Shown: positions 28,287-39,774 of the stretch, one piece after another
How positions within the stretch are numbered: the first letter of the stretch is position 1
Layout: each line of letters begins with the position of its first letter
NCBI RefSeq assembly: GCF_001280015.1
Contig: NZ_LGDV01000198.1
Span: forward strand, 1 to 64,000
Source: Streptomyces sp. MMG1121
Lineage (GTDB): Bacteria; Actinomycetota; Actinomycetes; Streptomycetales; Streptomycetaceae
Length of the DNA stretch: 64,000 nt
Reading direction: 5' to 3'
The notes under the pieces: generated by a model
What the model saw: only the letters and a program-made list of their open reading frames with translations
Database searches by the model: none
Told to the model about the DNA's origin: nothing
Translations under genes and position numbers: made by a program

Positions 28287-30442
28287 CACTGCGCTCCCGC
28301 CATGCCACGGGCGCGTTCGTTGCCGTTGTTGGCCGCCCCGTTGATCTGGTCGTATATGCCCTGGTCGTGAGAGTAGTCGGTGTGGCTGTCGGCCCATTCC
28401 GGGTTGGCCGCGTACCACGTGCGGGCGATCTCGTTGAGCTGGTTCTGGCGCAGGTGATACGTGGCCTGGCTGTCGCTGGTCAGCTTGGCGGCCTGGTCGC
28501 GCTGTTCGTCCATGACCCACGCGGTGGTGAGCGCGTCGGTACCGCGCTGGGCGATGTCGCCGTACACCGGAATGAAATTGAGCAGCGCTCCAGACGCGTG
28601 GTAGCTCCACGTCTTGTCCCAGGTGTAGTCGTGCTGGTCTCCCTTGAGCGCCAGGTACCGGCCCTCCTCCATGAAGCCGATCGCGGTGCCGGCCGAGTGG
28701 AGGGTGTCCTCCGGGTGACGTGAGGGGTCGTTTATGTCAGCCGTGATCGCGTAGTTCATGCCCTCGTGCAGCATGTTGTACGAGTCCTGACTCCGCGAGA
28801 TCTGCTTCGTCATCTCCAGGACCTGGTCACGGTTCAGGTCCGGGCCGTCGGCGAGGTGCCGACCGCCGCTCAGATCACTCATCGCCACGTACGTCTCGCG
28901 GCCGTGATTGACCATGATCTTCGCCATGTCGTCGCGCAGCGAGGCCGGCATGTCGTCACCTTGCTTGGACAGGACGTCCAGCGCGTGCACGAACACCCGG
29001 TTGTTGGCGTCGGTGTGCGGTGTCGGGGCCATGGGGCGCTGGCCGTCCGGGTCGATGCCGGTGGCCGCCGCGGCCAAGGCGTCTCCGAAGCCCTTCCGGT
29101 CGTCCCCGTCCGCCGCCATGACCGGCATGCCCGTGGTGGTCCCGCCGGGCGGGGTCGCGTAGTGGTCGATGACGGTGTCCCAGTCCCGCCCGTGGAGCAG
29201 GTAGTCCAGGTTGTCGGTGTGTGCCGGGTCCAGGTACTCGGCGCTGGTCTTCGGGTCGTGGGACATGATCCCGAGCACGCCGTCGAGCGGGTCGTTGGCG
29301 AACCAGCCCCGGTCCTTGCCGCTGAACTTGTCCCGCAGGGCCCAGATGGACTCGGTATGGCCCTGGGCCGTGTACGACTCCTCCGCGTGCCGGATGTCGT
29401 CGGCCGTGTCTTCCAGGAACTGCCCGTTGTAGCCGTTCCCCTGCTGCATCAGCGTGACGAGGCTCTGGTAGCCGCGGACCTTCTCGTCCGGGATGGGGCT
29501 GAGGCCGTCGACCTTGAACTGCTCGGTCCCGGCCTTCTGCATGTCCTCGCGGAAGTGCTTGTAGAAGGACGAGCTCGGATCCTGGGTCGCGGTCGCCAGT
29601 GTGGTGGCGAGCCCCTTCTGGATGTCCAAGTACTGGTCGCTGTGCTGCTTGTCGCCGTGGTAGGCGAGACCGTCAAGGCTGTTGGAGAGCTGCAGTGTGC
29701 CCTTGGCACCCAGCTCGTCCAGCAGGGTCTGGCCGAAGGCCTTGTCGCCGGAGTTGTCGTGGAAGAGCCTCTGCAGCTCCTGGTAGTCGGCCGCCGAGGC
29801 GTCACCGGAGTTGACGCGCTGCGCGATGTCCCTGGCCTCGTCCGCCTCGTACTTCTCGATGTCGCCCTGCGCCTTGCCGTTGAAGTCGGGGACCGTGCCG
29901 AAGCCCTGGTCGGGACCCTTCACAACGGCCGTGAAGGCGACCTCGACACCCTTGTCGGCATCGTCCACGTCCTGCACGCACTGGTCGATGCGGGTCTGCC
30001 AGGAAGCGACGTCCTTGCGGATGCTGTCCTGGTAGTCGGGGTCGTGCGCCAGCGCCTGCTTGTCCCCCTGGCTCAACTTGCCGGTGTCGTAGGAGACCAC
30101 ACCCTGGTCCGAAACCTTCATCCCCTTGGCGATGGCGTCGTCCCGTGCCGACTCCAGCTTCTTGCGCAGGTCCACGAACTGGGTGTGCGCGTCACGCAGG
30201 AGCGAGGCGATCGCCTTGGCCTCGGTCTGGGCGCTCTGGAACTCCGTGAGCCTGATGCCGAAGCGCGCGTTGGCGGCCGACTGGCTCTCACCCACGAAGG
30301 TCGGGCGCAGGGTGATGTCGTGTACGTCCCGCCGGTACGCGTCCTCCTGCTTGTTGAGCTCCTTCGCCATGCCGTCCCAGCGTTCGGCGGCCGTGGTGAG
30401 CGCGGACAGGTCGGTCGTCAGAATCTCGTGATACGTCGGCAT
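28286..30442 (-). CDS. Large WXG-like protein, possible type VII secretion substrate
   Basis: A 718-residue protein with no signal peptide or membrane helix. The N-terminal about 120 residues are helical with a W-D-G motif at 22-24 (LTTAAERWDGMAKEL) and an E/A/R-rich second helix, resembling WXG100-type substrates; the body has many charged repeats of helices and resembles Streptomyces proteins grouped as DUF6571, by memory only. The last 150 residues (SAGTAIGFMEEGRY, ALLNFIPVYGDIAQRGTDAL) contain a short hydrophobic stretch. No toxin catalytic motif is recognised. ATG at 30440-30442 has GGGGG upstream; 16 further codons are open before it. Confidence 0.65.
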   Translation of the reverse strand: MPTYHEILTTDLSALTTAAERWDGMAKELNKQEDAYRRDVHDITLRPTFVGESQSAANARFGIRLTEFQSAQTEAKAIASLLRDAHTQFVDLRKKLESARDDAIAKGMKVSDQGVVSYDTGKLSQGDKQALAHDPDYQDSIRKDVASWQTRIDQCVQDVDDADKGVEVAFTAVVKGPDQGFGTVPDFNGKAQGDIEKYEADEARDIAQRVNSGDASAADYQELQRLFHDNSGDKAFGQTLLDELGAKGTLQLSNSLDGLAYHGDKQHSDQYLDIQKGLATTLATATQDPSSSFYKHFREDMQKAGTEQFKVDGLSPIPDEKVRGYQSLVTLMQQGNGYNGQFLEDTADDIRHAEESYTAQGHTESIWALRDKFSGKDRGWFANDPLDGVLGIMSHDPKTSAEYLDPAHTDNLDYLLHGRDWDTVIDHYATPPGGTTTGMPVMAADGDDRKGFGDALAAAATGIDPDGQRPMAPTPHTDANNRVFVHALDVLSKQGDDMPASLRDDMAKIMVNHGRETYVAMSDLSGGRHLADGPDLNRDQVLEMTKQISRSQDSYNMLHEGMNYAITADINDPSRHPEDTLHSAGTAIGFMEEGRYLALKGDQHDYTWDKTWSYHASGALLNFIPVYGDIAQRGTDALTTAWVMDEQRDQAAKLTSDSQATYHLRQNQLNEIARTWYAANPEWADSHTDYSHDQGIYDQINGAANNGNERARGMAGAQ

Positions 30443-30489
30443 GGTTCCCCCGTTGACTCCAGTGGCGTGCGAATGGGCTCGACTGCTCG

Positions 30490-30930
30490 TCACTGCCCGG
30501 GCGGCGGTGAGTACGCGTCGAACACCGACACCTTGCGCGCCGAGTCGCTCACTCCGAAGTCCGTTCCCATCAGGAGCGTGTTGTTGTTCCGGAGGGCCGA
30601 TTCGTCGCCTGACAGCTTGTTCACAAGACTCTGCATCTGCTCGCCCCAGACGGTGTGCGCCTTGCCCACGGCACCCGAGGTCAGCCAGCCGTGCCCGTCC
30701 TTCGCGGCGAACGCCTTCACCACGGCGCCCGTCTCGTCGTCCGCCCAGGCCCCCGCCGTCTTGGTGTCCCCCTCGATGTGGTTGTGGAGGGTGTTCGCCG
30801 CGGCCTGCTTCTCGGCGGGAGAGGACGCGAGGCCCGGCTGGCCACCGCCCGTTGGTCCGCCACCGCCCAGACCGTCCGGCAACTGATTGAGCCGCATTCC
30901 CACGGCGTGCTCGCCGCCACTTCCTGTCAC
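30490..30930 (-). CDS. Small WXG100-like protein
   Basis: The 146-residue product starts at GTG (30928-30930) with GGGGG nine nt upstream. After a Gly/Pro-rich start it is helical: SSPAEKQAAANTLHNHIEGD, then AHTVWGEQMQSLVNKLSGDE and ALRNNNTLLMG. The W followed by a Leu-rich helix recalls ESAT-6-like proteins, but a strict W-x-G is absent (VWGEQ). First gene of the cluster, 47 nt before the 718-residue gene, with a good promoter 41 nt upstream. A role as partner of the larger protein is inferred from this arrangement. Confidence 0.6.
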   Translation of the reverse strand: MTGSGGEHAVGMRLNQLPDGLGGGGPTGGGQPGLASSPAEKQAAANTLHNHIEGDTKTAGAWADDETGAVVKAFAAKDGHGWLTSGAVGKAHTVWGEQMQSLVNKLSGDESALRNNNTLLMGTDFGVSDSARKVSVFDAYSPPPGQ

Positions 30931-30970
30931 GATGCCAACCCCCGTTTTATCGCTCTGGCGTGCCCGCGTC

Positions 30971-30999
30971 ACGCTAGCAAACCAGTCCGGAATCGTCAG
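30971..30999 (-). promoter_or_regulatory. Predicted promoter of the WXG-like cluster
   Basis: Minus-strand -35 CTGACG (30994-30999) and -10 TAGCGT (30971-30976) with a 17-nt spacer, 41 nt before the GTG of the 146-residue gene. Confidence 0.5.
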
Positions 31000-31091
31000 A
31001 CAGCTGAGCTGTGGGACTTGGCTTTTGGGCTTTCCCGGCGACAGGAGCGGCGCCGGCGGGCGCGCTGTTCCTCTCGCGGGTACGCATCTCG

Positions 31092-32330
31092 TCAGGTGCG
31101 GGTGACGGTGCCGCAGCCCTTTTGGTGGTCGGCCGTCAGGGACTTGCTGCGGTCGTAGGGGTCGGCGGCGGGGCCCATGGCCGGGGCGCCGGTGGGGTCG
31201 GCGTCCGGGAAGACGGGGTGGTAGTAGCCGTCGTAGACGCCGCACTCGGAGTTGTAGAACTCGCTGTCGGACGAGCGGACTCCGAGTCTGCCCTCGGTCG
31301 CGATCCACTGGTGCGGGTCGAGCAGGACCATGGTCAGGTCGCGGCGGATGATCGTCCGCGCCACGACGCCTTCGCCACCGCCCCTGTGGCCCTTCCCTCC
31401 GGTCCGGACCATCGGGTAGACGAAGGTGTAGTCCGCATGCACGCGCACCTCGCCCGCCGCACCGGCGGAGAACGTCATACGGCCGCGCACCTTCACCACG
31501 TCGCCGGCGAGGGCCACCTGTGCCGGGTCGAAGCGCGTCACCAACTGCAGGGGGTCATAGTGGCGGTTCGGGGCGCGCAGCGAGCGCTGCAGGCCGGACA
31601 GTGTGTGGGGCTGCCGCGGGTCGAGCAGGGCCAGCGCCGCGTCGGGCTGCCCGCCGCGCAGCACGGCCGGGTCCAGGTTGGTGTCGACCAGGAACTCCTT
31701 GGTACGGCGCAGGGCGAGGGCCACGTCCTCCTGGCTCATCCCCGCCACGGCCTTCGCCTGCGGCACCTCGATGGCGTCCGCCCCGTCGGCCCACCGCTGG
31801 GCGGGCGAGCCGCGGAAGGGGTCCTTGCGGGTGGGCGGTCCGTCCTGGTCGACCGCGCCCGGGGCACCGGTCGGCGGCGCCGTCTCGGCGGGCAGCGGTG
31901 AGGTGGCCGACGCTCCGGAGCCGTGGTCGTGGCCGGGCAGCCGGTCCAGCAGCAGCGACGGCCGTACGGCCACGACGGCGAGCGCCGCCGCCAGCACCAC
32001 ACCGATCGCCGAGCCCACGGTGCGACGTCGGCTGCTGCGCCCGTTCATCTCCCGCCAGGCCGGACCGGTGCGCCAGCCCGGCGGCACCGACGGCTGCGGC
32101 TGCTGGGCCCGCTTGCGCCGCCACGGGCGCCGGGCGTCACCCTCGGCCGCCCGGTCCGGCACCGCCGCATCCTGCTCCCGCAGCCGACGGGTCACCATCC
32201 GCGCCCGCGCGGACGGCTCCTTCGGCGCGTTCCTGCCACCGTCCTCCACGGCTTCGCGCAGGAACGCGTCCCACTGCTCGTCGGGTATGGGGGACTCGTC
32301 GGGGAGCTCAGGGGGTTGGACGGCGGTCAC
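31092..32330 (-). CDS. Membrane-anchored hypothetical protein
   Basis: Function unknown. The 412-residue product has a charged cytoplasmic N-terminus (about 1-103, many Arg, EQWDAFLREAVEDGG), one transmembrane helix at about 104-122, a Pro/Ala/Thr linker and an exported domain of about 230 residues. That domain ends with two Cys (SECGVYDG, KGCGTVTRT) and contains HADYTFVYPMVR and TMVLLDPHQWIA, suggesting a beta-rich fold. The cytoplasmic part resembles the start of anti-sigma or zinc-finger-like anchors only in layout. GTG start with weak ribosome site; diverges from the DUF1963-like gene by 183 bp. Confidence 0.7.
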   Translation of the reverse strand: MTAVQPPELPDESPIPDEQWDAFLREAVEDGGRNAPKEPSARARMVTRRLREQDAAVPDRAAEGDARRPWRRKRAQQPQPSVPPGWRTGPAWREMNGRSSRRRTVGSAIGVVLAAALAVVAVRPSLLLDRLPGHDHGSGASATSPLPAETAPPTGAPGAVDQDGPPTRKDPFRGSPAQRWADGADAIEVPQAKAVAGMSQEDVALALRRTKEFLVDTNLDPAVLRGGQPDAALALLDPRQPHTLSGLQRSLRAPNRHYDPLQLVTRFDPAQVALAGDVVKVRGRMTFSAGAAGEVRVHADYTFVYPMVRTGGKGHRGGGEGVVARTIIRRDLTMVLLDPHQWIATEGRLGVRSSDSEFYNSECGVYDGYYHPVFPDADPTGAPAMGPAADPYDRSKSLTADHQKGCGTVTRT

Positions 32331-32513
32331 GGGTTCGCTTTCGGTCGCACAAGATCACTGGTGGGGGCAGTGTTCTTCGCCGGCGGGGGCATTGCACAGA
32401 GGGTGTGTCGGATTCTGCGCAAGCCGTGATCGAACCGGTATGGGTCCCGTCAGACCCCCTCGAGCGATGCCGCCTACATCCTCGCTGTCAGACCCTCCCC
32501 CTACCCTCCAGCC

Positions 32514-33521
32514 ATGACCCGTACGACCCCGCCCCGGCCGCTCGACATCGCCGCCGTCTTCCCCGAACTGGCCCCGCTCGCCCGCTCCGCCGTGCGCCTG
32601 CACCCCCGCGCAGGCGCGCCCACCGCGGCGGACAGCTCCGTCGGCGGGCCCCTGCTGTGGCCGGCCGAGGAGCCGTGGCCCACCTGTCCGGAGCACGCCG
32701 GGCCCTGGCAGCACGGTGTGGCGCCGGACGACGTGCATATCGGCCGGCGCGTTCTGCGCGAGGCCTGGGCCCGGCCGCGGGCGGAGGGCGCCGACCTGCT
32801 GGCCGACGAGGAGCGCGCGCTGGTCGACCGCGGGACCAAGCCGTACCGGGCGGCCCAGGACGGGCCGGTGCCGATGGTTCCGGTCGCCCAGATACGCGCC
32901 GCCGACGTGCCCGCGCTCCCCCGGCCCGACGGCACCGATCTGCTGCAGGTTCTGTGGTGTGCGTTCGACCATCCGGAGGACGGCTACGTACCGAGGGTGG
33001 AGGTGCGCTGGCGCCGGGCCGCCGATGTCGTCACCCCGCTCGCCGCTCCCCCGCGGCCCGCGGTGATCGGCAGTGACGACTATCTGCCCGAACCGTGCGT
33101 GCTGCACCCCGAGGCCGTCGTCGAGTACCCGGCCCCGCACGAACTGCCGGCGGAGCTGGCCGACCGGATCGAGGAGTGGGAGGAGGCGATCGAGGAAGAG
33201 TCCGGGGTCTGCTACCAGTTCGATCTGGCCGTCGCCCCGGGGTGGAAGCTCGCCGGGCACGCGCCCTGGAGCTTCTCCGACCCGTTCCCCATGGCCTGCG
33301 CCGAGTGCGGCTCCCGGGTGCGGCCCCTGCTGACCATCGACGGCACGGAGTGGGACGGCGGCAGCGGCAGCTGGCGGCCGCTCGAGGACGCGGGGTACAC
33401 CGGGTACCACTTCCTCGGGCCCGCGCTCGACACGCAGATCACCATCGGCCGGAGCTACAGCCTCCAGGTATACGTGTGCGAGGCGTCGTACGACCATCCG
33501 CCGGTGCAGAACATGCAGTGA
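32514..33521 (+). CDS. DUF1963/YwqG-like protein
   Basis: A 335-residue cytoplasmic protein without membrane segments. [35 protein letters not shown] and [11 protein letters not shown] resemble the YwqG (DUF1963) fold: proline-rich turn, then ligand-like Cys residues. A likely zinc pair MACAECGS (about 262-268) precedes a C-terminal sandwich with [16 protein letters not shown]. No activity can be assigned. It diverges from the membrane protein on the left and converges on tuf, sharing a hairpin terminator. Confidence 0.7.
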   Translation: MTRTTPPRPLDIAAVFPELAPLARSAVRLHPRAGAPTAADSSVGGPLLWPAEEPWPTCPEHAGPWQHGVAPDDVHIGRRVLREAWARPRAEGADLLADEERALVDRGTKPYRAAQDGPVPMVPVAQIRAADVPALPRPDGTDLLQVLWCAFDHPEDGYVPRVEVRWRRAADVVTPLAAPPRPAVIGSDDYLPEPCVLHPEAVVEYPAPHELPAELADRIEEWEEAIEEESGVCYQFDLAVAPGWKLAGHAPWSFSDPFPMACAECGSRVRPLLTIDGTEWDGGSGSWRPLEDAGYTGYHFLGPALDTQITIGRSYSLQVYVCEASYDHPPVQNMQ

Positions 33522-33541
33522 ACCCCCGCGCGAACGCCGAA

Positions 33542-33573
33542 GAGGCCCGTACGACCGAAGTCGTACGGGCCTC
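33542..33573. terminator. Bidirectional terminator of tuf and the DUF1963-like gene
   Basis: Arms gaggcccgtacgac (33542-33555) and gtcgtacgggcctc (33560-33573) are exact complements over 4 nt. In the tuf (minus) transcript the loop reads c(UUCG)g, the extra-stable tetraloop. It lies 33 nt beyond the tuf stop. Confidence 0.85.
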
Positions 33574-33606
33574 CCCTTGGGTCGATCGACCTCAAGCAGG
33601 CGGAAC

Positions 33607-34800
<1,194 letters not shown>

Positions 34801-34880
34801 TGGGGTCCTCCTGTGGAGTGGTTCTGAACGCCTTGCTTCATCGGCGCCAGGTGATCTTTGCTGAAAAGGCCCGGAACCCG

Positions 34881-34915
34881 GGGGCATTCCGTCCGCGATT
34901 GCGGTGGAATGCCCC
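34881..34915 (-). terminator. Hairpin between fusA and tuf
   Basis: Arms ggggcattcc (34881-34890) and ggaatgcccc (34906-34915) pair perfectly, with an inner ccgc/gcgg stem at 34893-34904. It may be an attenuator or an RNA processing site; tuf is usually expressed above fusA, so full termination is unlikely. Confidence 0.5.
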
Positions 34916-34958
34916 AGGAGGCTCCGGAGTCAAGCCTACGGCGTGTGAACGGAGTGCG

Positions 34959-37085
34959 TTACTCGCCCTTGGCCTTCGCGATGATCTCCTCGGCGACGTT
35001 CCGCGGAACCTCGGCGTAGGAGTCGAACTGCATCGAGTAGCTTGCGCGACCCGAGGTCTTGCTGCGGAGGTCGCCGACGTAGCCGAACATCTCCGAGAGG
35101 GGCACGAGGCCCTTCACGACGCGGGCACCGGCCCGCTCCTCCATGGCCTGGATCTGGCCACGGCGGGAGTTGATGTCGCCGATGACCTCACCCATGTAGT
35201 CCTCGGGCGTGGTGACCTCGACGGCCATCATCGGCTCGAGCAGCACGGGGCTGGCCTTGCGCGCGGCCTCCTTGAAGGCCTGCGAACCGGCGATCTTGAA
35301 GGCGAGCTCGGAGGAGTCCACCTCGTGGTAGCCACCGTCGATGAGCGTGACGCGAACGCCCGTCATCTCGTAGCCGGCGAGGATGCCGAACTGCATGGCC
35401 TCCTGCGCACCGGCGTCGACCGAAGGGATGTACTCCTTCGGGATACGGCCACCGGTCACCTTGTTCACGAACTCGTACGAGGCGTCGCCGCCCTCGATGG
35501 GCTCGATCGCGATCTGCACCTTGGCGAACTGACCGGTACCACCGGTCTGCTTCTTGTGGGTGTAGTCCACGCGCTCGACGGCCTTGCGGATCGTCTCGCG
35601 GTACGCGACCTGCGGCTTGCCGACGTTGGCCTCGACCTTGAACTCACGGCGCATACGGTCGACCAGCACCTCGAGGTGCAGCTCGCCCATACCACCGATG
35701 ATGGTCTGGCCGGTCTCCTCGTTGGTGTGGACCTGGAAGGACGGGTCCTCCTCGGCCAGGCGCTGGATCGCGACGCCGAGCTTCTCCTGGTCGCCCTTCG
35801 ACTTGGGCTCGATGGCGACCTGGATGACCGGCGCCGGGAAGTCCATGGACTCCAGGATGACCGGGTTCTTGTCGTCGGACAGCGTCTCACCGGTGGTGGT
35901 CTGCTTCAGGCCCATGACGGCGACGATGTCACCGGCGCCCACCGACTCGATCTCCTCACGCTTGTTGGCGTGCATGCGGTAGATCTTGCCGATGCGCTCC
36001 TTCTTGCCCTTGACGGAGTTCAGCACCGAAGAGCCGGACTCCAGGCGGCCCGAGTACACCCGGACGAAGGTGAGCTTGCCCAGGTGGGGGTCGCTCATGA
36101 TCTTGAACGCGAGCGCGGACAGCGGCTCGTCCTCGGACGGCTTGCGCTTGACGACGACCTCGGGGTCCTTGACGTCGTGGCCCTCGATGGCCTCGACGTC
36201 GAGCGGGGTCGGCAGGTAGCGCACGACCGCGTCGAGCAGGGGCTGGACGCCCTTGTTCTTGAACGCGGTGCCACAGAACACCGGGGTGACCGTGGTGCCG
36301 TCGGACTTGCCGGACGCGATGGTGATACGACGGATCGCGGCGTACAGCTGCTCCTCGGTGGGCTCCGCGCCCTCCAGGTACAGCTCCATGATCTCTTCGT
36401 CGTTCTCCGCGACGGCCTCGACCAGCTTGCCGCGCCACTCCTCGGCGGCCTCGGTGTGCGTGGCCGGGATGTCGACGACGTCGTACATCTCGCCCTTCGC
36501 CGCCTCGGCGGACCACACGAGCGCCTTCATGCGGACCAGGTCCACAACGCCCTTGAAGTCGGCCTCGGCACCGATCGGCAGCTGCATGACGAGCGGCTGG
36601 GCGCCCAGGCGGTCCGAGATCATGTCCACGCAGCGGTGGAACTCGGCACCCGTACGGTCCAGCTTGTTCACGAAGCAGATGCGCGGCACGCCGTAACGGT
36701 CGGCCTGACGCCACACCGTCTCGGACTGCGGCTCGACACCGGCGACACCGTCGAACACCGTGACGGCACCGTCGAGGACGCGCAGCGAGCGCTCCACCTC
36801 GACCGTGAAGTCGACGTGGCCCGGGGTGTCGATGATGTTGATCGTGTAGTCGTTGTCCTCGAGCGGCCAGTGACAGGTCGTCGCAGCAGAGGTGATCGTG
36901 ATGCCACGCTCCTGCTCCTGCTCCATCCAGTCCATGGTGGCAGCGCCGTCGTGGACCTCACCGATCTTGTAAGACACACCGGTGTAGAACAGGATCCGCT
37001 CGGTGGTGGTCGTCTTGCCCGCGTCGATGTGGGCCATGATCCCGATGTTGCGGACCTTGGCCAGGTCAAGTGAAGTGGTAGCCAT
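34959..37085 (-). CDS. fusA: Elongation factor G
   Basis: GTPase driving translocation and, with RRF, ribosome recycling. The 708-residue product has [20 protein letters not shown], the P-loop AHIDAGKTT (18-26), [25 protein letters not shown], and the late domains IV-V ([32 protein letters not shown]). Nothing suggests the truncated FusB or paralogous type. It follows rpsG by 39 nt. Confidence 0.99.
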   Translation of the reverse strand: MATTSLDLAKVRNIGIMAHIDAGKTTTTERILFYTGVSYKIGEVHDGAATMDWMEQEQERGITITSAATTCHWPLEDNDYTINIIDTPGHVDFTVEVERSLRVLDGAVTVFDGVAGVEPQSETVWRQADRYGVPRICFVNKLDRTGAEFHRCVDMISDRLGAQPLVMQLPIGAEADFKGVVDLVRMKALVWSAEAAKGEMYDVVDIPATHTEAAEEWRGKLVEAVAENDEEIMELYLEGAEPTEEQLYAAIRRITIASGKSDGTTVTPVFCGTAFKNKGVQPLLDAVVRYLPTPLDVEAIEGHDVKDPEVVVKRKPSEDEPLSALAFKIMSDPHLGKLTFVRVYSGRLESGSSVLNSVKGKKERIGKIYRMHANKREEIESVGAGDIVAVMGLKQTTTGETLSDDKNPVILESMDFPAPVIQVAIEPKSKGDQEKLGVAIQRLAEEDPSFQVHTNEETGQTIIGGMGELHLEVLVDRMRREFKVEANVGKPQVAYRETIRKAVERVDYTHKKQTGGTGQFAKVQIAIEPIEGGDASYEFVNKVTGGRIPKEYIPSVDAGAQEAMQFGILAGYEMTGVRVTLIDGGYHEVDSSELAFKIAGSQAFKEAARKASPVLLEPMMAVEVTTPEDYMGEVIGDINSRRGQIQAMEERAGARVVKGLVPLSEMFGYVGDLRSKTSGRASYSMQFDSYAEVPRNVAEEIIAKAKGE

Positions 37086-37124
37086 AAGGCTTCAGTCTTC
37101 TCTCGGTCTCGATGTGGGTAGCGA

Positions 37125-37595
37125 CTACCAGCGGTAGTGCGCGAAGGCCTTGTTGGACTCGGCCATCTTGTGGGTGTCCTCGCGCTTCTTGACGGCCGCA
37201 CCGAGGCCGTTCGAAGCGTCGAGAAGCTCGTTGAGCAGACGCTCGGTCATGGTCTTCTCGCGACGGGCGCGGGAGTAACCGACGAGCCAGCGCAGCGCGA
37301 GGGTGTTGGCGCGACCGGGCTTGACCTCGATCGGCACCTGGTACGTCGCACCACCGACACGGCGGGACTTGACCTCGAGGGTCGGCTTGATGTTCTCCAG
37401 CGCGCGCTTCAGCGTGATGATCGGGTCGTTGCCCGTCTTCTCACGCAGACCCTCCATGGCGCCGTAGACAATGCGCTCGGCGGTGGAGCGCTTGCCGTTC
37501 AGCAGCACCTTGTTGATCAGGGAGGTCACCAGAGGAGAACCGTAGACCGGGTCGATGATGACCGGGCGCTTCGGGGCGGGGCCCTTACGAGGCAT
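37125..37595 (-). CDS. rpsG: Small ribosomal subunit protein uS7
   Basis: 30S head protein organising the 3' domain of 16S rRNA. The 156-residue product has [40 protein letters not shown], the beta-hairpin [14 protein letters not shown] and [14 protein letters not shown] at the end. It follows rpsL with a 2-nt gap. Confidence 0.98.
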   Translation of the reverse strand: MPRKGPAPKRPVIIDPVYGSPLVTSLINKVLLNGKRSTAERIVYGAMEGLREKTGNDPIITLKRALENIKPTLEVKSRRVGGATYQVPIEVKPGRANTLALRWLVGYSRARREKTMTERLLNELLDASNGLGAAVKKREDTHKMAESNKAFAHYRW

Positions 37596-37597
37596 TC

Positions 37598-37969
37598 TTA
37601 CTTCTCCTTCTTGGCGCCGTAGCGGCTGCGGGCCTGCTTGCGGTTCTTGACACCCTGGGTGTCAAGCGAACCTCGGATGATCTTGTAGCGAACACCCGGC
37701 AGGTCCTTCACACGGCCGCCGCGCACGAGCACGATGGAGTGCTCCTGCAGGTTGTGTCCCTCACCCGGAATGTAAGCGGTGACCTCGATCCCGCTGGTCA
37801 GACGCACACGCGCGACCTTACGCAGGGCCGAGTTCGGCTTCTTCGGGGTGGTCGTGAACACACGCGTGCAGACGCCACGACGCTGAGGGGAACCCTCGAG
37901 TGCGGGCGTCTTGTTCTTCTCGACCTTGTCCTGCCGGCCCTTGCGGACCAGCTGCTGGATCGTAGGCAC
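37598..37969 (-). CDS. rpsL: Small ribosomal subunit protein uS12
   Basis: Decoding-centre protein. The 123-residue product begins [20 protein letters not shown]; Lys43 in [13 protein letters not shown] and Lys88 in GGRVKDLPG, where streptomycin-resistance changes occur, are both wild type. The start is the GTG at 37967-37969 with GGAGAAG upstream; the long upstream frame is not coding. First gene of the str operon. Confidence 0.98.
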   Translation of the reverse strand: MPTIQQLVRKGRQDKVEKNKTPALEGSPQRRGVCTRVFTTTPKKPNSALRKVARVRLTSGIEVTAYIPGEGHNLQEHSIVLVRGGRVKDLPGVRYKIIRGSLDTQGVKNRKQARSRYGAKKEK

Positions 37970-38162
37970 TACTTCTCCGGTTTCTGTGTGCCGATAGGTA
38001 CAGCTAACCTGGGACGTCGCCGACCCACGCGGTCGGGTGTGTCGAATCCCGCAGACTCCCGCCGGAAGACGGAGAGGGCGCAGATTACGGTGGCCGATCA
38101 CGGCTCGCCATGCGGTTGAAGGCACGCACGAGAGCCAGGGCACACCCCAGGCACAAGGTCTG
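37970..38162 (-). promoter_or_regulatory. Untranslated leader of the str operon
   Basis: About 190 nt between the predicted promoter and rpsL. At 38020-38044, 51 nt before the start codon, the RNA-sense strand holds CCGACCGCGTGGGTCGG flanked by CGACACAC, 24 of 25 nt identical to the S10 leader element at 26283-26307. The rest of the gap up to 38424 contains the promoter and the start region of the divergent Crp-family gene. Confidence 0.6.
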
Positions 38163-38191
38163 AGCGTACCTACCTCACGGACTTCGGTCAA
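38163..38191 (-). promoter_or_regulatory. Predicted str operon promoter
   Basis: Minus-strand -35 TTGACC (38186-38191) and -10 TACGCT (38163-38168) with a 17-nt spacer, about 190 nt upstream of rpsL. The -35 is the same TTGACC seen for S10 and rplM. Confidence 0.6.
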
Positions 38192-38424
38192 AACAAATGG
38201 AGCGGCCCCCGACACGCCGGACTTCTCACCTCGTAGGCCGGGATTCGTCCCAGTTGTCCGCCACCCGCGCGGCGGCCGACGCGGCGCCGCATCGCACCTG
38301 GTCAGAGCGGTCGCCGATGTTCTTCGGACATTTCTGGCCGATTTCCACTCTTGCCGGGGATACGTCCGGTGCGCATTCAGTACGTTGATCCGTCCGCTGC
38401 GGGTGAACAGTTCGGGGGACCGCC

Positions 38425-39237
38425 ATGACAGGCACGTGGACGACCGCGTATGCACGGGACGACGGCGGCCTGGACGACCGGGTGCCCTTCCTGGCCCGGC
38501 TGGAGGCCGAGGACCGGGAGGCGTTGCTCGCGCTCGGCCGGGAGCTGACCTACACCGCCAGGACCGTGCTGATCCACCAGCACGAACCGTCCTCGCATGT
38601 GATCTTTCTCCTCACGGGCTGGACCAAGGTGACCGCGGCGGCCGCCAACGGCTACGAGGCGCTGCTCGCGCTGCGCGGGCCCGGTGACATCGTCGGCGAG
38701 TCGGCGGCGCTCACCGGCCGGCCGCGCTCGGCCACGGTGACCGCGCTGGAGCCGGTGCGCTCGCTGGCCGTGGAGCACGAGCGGTTCCGGCGTTTCCTCG
38801 GGCAGTCCCCCGCGGCCTCCTTCGCCCTGCTGGGCCTCACCGCCGACCGCACCCGCGCGGCCGACCGGCGCCGGCTGGAGTTCGCCTCCATGAACGTGCG
38901 CGAGCGGCTCGCCGTCCTGCTGCTGGAGCTGGCCCGCACCCACGGCCGCCGCACCGAGGAGGGCATCGAGGTCTCCGTCCCGCTCAGCAAGCAGGAACTG
39001 GCCGGCTCGGTCGGGGCCTCACGCGAGATGGTCCAGCGCCTGCTGAAGGAACTGCGCGACAAACAGGCGGTCACCACGGGCCGCCGGGCCCTGCTGATCC
39101 ACCGCCCCGAGGTACTGCGCCGCATAGCGGCCGCGGTCGCGGCCTCGGCACCGGAGGTACCGGGGACGCCTGGGGTGCCGGAGGTGGTGCCGGGGATCCC
39201 GGGAATTCCCTCGCCGCCAGGGCCGTCTGAGGGGTGA
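38425..39237 (+). CDS. Crp/Fnr-family transcriptional regulator with cyclic-nucleotide domain
   Basis: A 270-residue DNA-binding regulator. The N-terminal beta-roll covers about 42-125; its phosphate-binding cassette [17 protein letters not shown] (91-107) keeps the Glu92, Arg101 and Ser102 pattern of true cAMP/cGMP binders, unlike redox-sensing Fnr proteins. A long helix leads to the winged helix with [19 protein letters not shown] (187-205). The last 30 residues are a collagen-like PGTPGVP/PGIPGIP tail of unknown use. ATG has GGGGGA upstream. It stands first in the island, before the cyclase operon, whose upstream region carries a Crp-type site; a cyclase-receptor pair is inferred. Confidence 0.9.
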   Translation: MTGTWTTAYARDDGGLDDRVPFLARLEAEDREALLALGRELTYTARTVLIHQHEPSSHVIFLLTGWTKVTAAAANGYEALLALRGPGDIVGESAALTGRPRSATVTALEPVRSLAVEHERFRRFLGQSPAASFALLGLTADRTRAADRRRLEFASMNVRERLAVLLLELARTHGRRTEEGIEVSVPLSKQELAGSVGASREMVQRLLKELRDKQAVTTGRRALLIHRPEVLRRIAAAVAASAPEVPGTPGVPEVVPGIPGIPSPPGPSEG

Positions 39238-39270
39238 CACGGGGGCCGGGGCGGCCGAGGGGTGACGTGG

Positions 39271-39351
39271 GCCCGGCTGGCTGGGCTGGCTGGGCGGGCC
39301 CGGCTGGCTGGGCGGGCCCGGCTGGCTGGGCGGGCCCGGCTGGCTGGGCGC
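39271..39351. repeat. Tandem 18-bp repeat, about four copies
   Basis: The unit gcccggctggctgggcgg occurs at 39298-39315 and 39316-39333, with a longer variant (extra ctggctggg) at 39271-39297 and a last copy differing at its final base at 39334-39351. There are no spacers, so it is a simple tandem repeat. Confidence 0.9.
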
Positions 39352-39774
39352 CCGAACGGTGAGACCGTTCGAGGCGGGACATGGCGCGGGCGCCGGGGAC
39401 GCCTGAGGGGGGCACGGGCCGGGTGGGCCGCCCGTAGGGGCACCCGGACACCGGGGCCGCCCGAGGGGGATGACGGCGGCCACCGGGCCCCTACGGGCGG
39501 CGGCCAGCGGGGCGCTGGGGGTGATGGTGGCCAGGCAGCGGTCGAGACGGCGGCGGCCATCGGGGCCACACCAAGCCGACAGCAGCCGGCCGGGCCACCC
39601 GACGGTGACACCGGCCGACGCCGCCTCTCAGGGCACGACACCGGCCACCGGGACCGCCCGGAGACGACAGCTGCCACCGAGGTCGCCCCGAGGCGGCGGT
39701 GGCCCTCCAGGTGCGTGTAACCGACAGCAACCATCGGGCGCGCCCGTGGCCGACGGTGACCCCCGGATTCACTC

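Noticed and set aside
28286..30442. Polymorphic toxin with C-terminal toxin domain
   Set aside because: No recognisable nuclease, deaminase or other toxin motif and no immunity-like small gene after it; the next gene is a lipoprotein.
37598..37969. Streptomycin-resistance rpsL allele
   Set aside because: Lys43 and Lys88 are wild type.
38425..39237. Fnr-type iron-sulfur regulator
   Set aside because: No cysteine cluster in the N-terminus; the phosphate-binding cassette points to cyclic nucleotides.
39271..39351. CRISPR array
   Set aside because: Units are 18 bp, contiguous, without spacers, and there are no cas genes.
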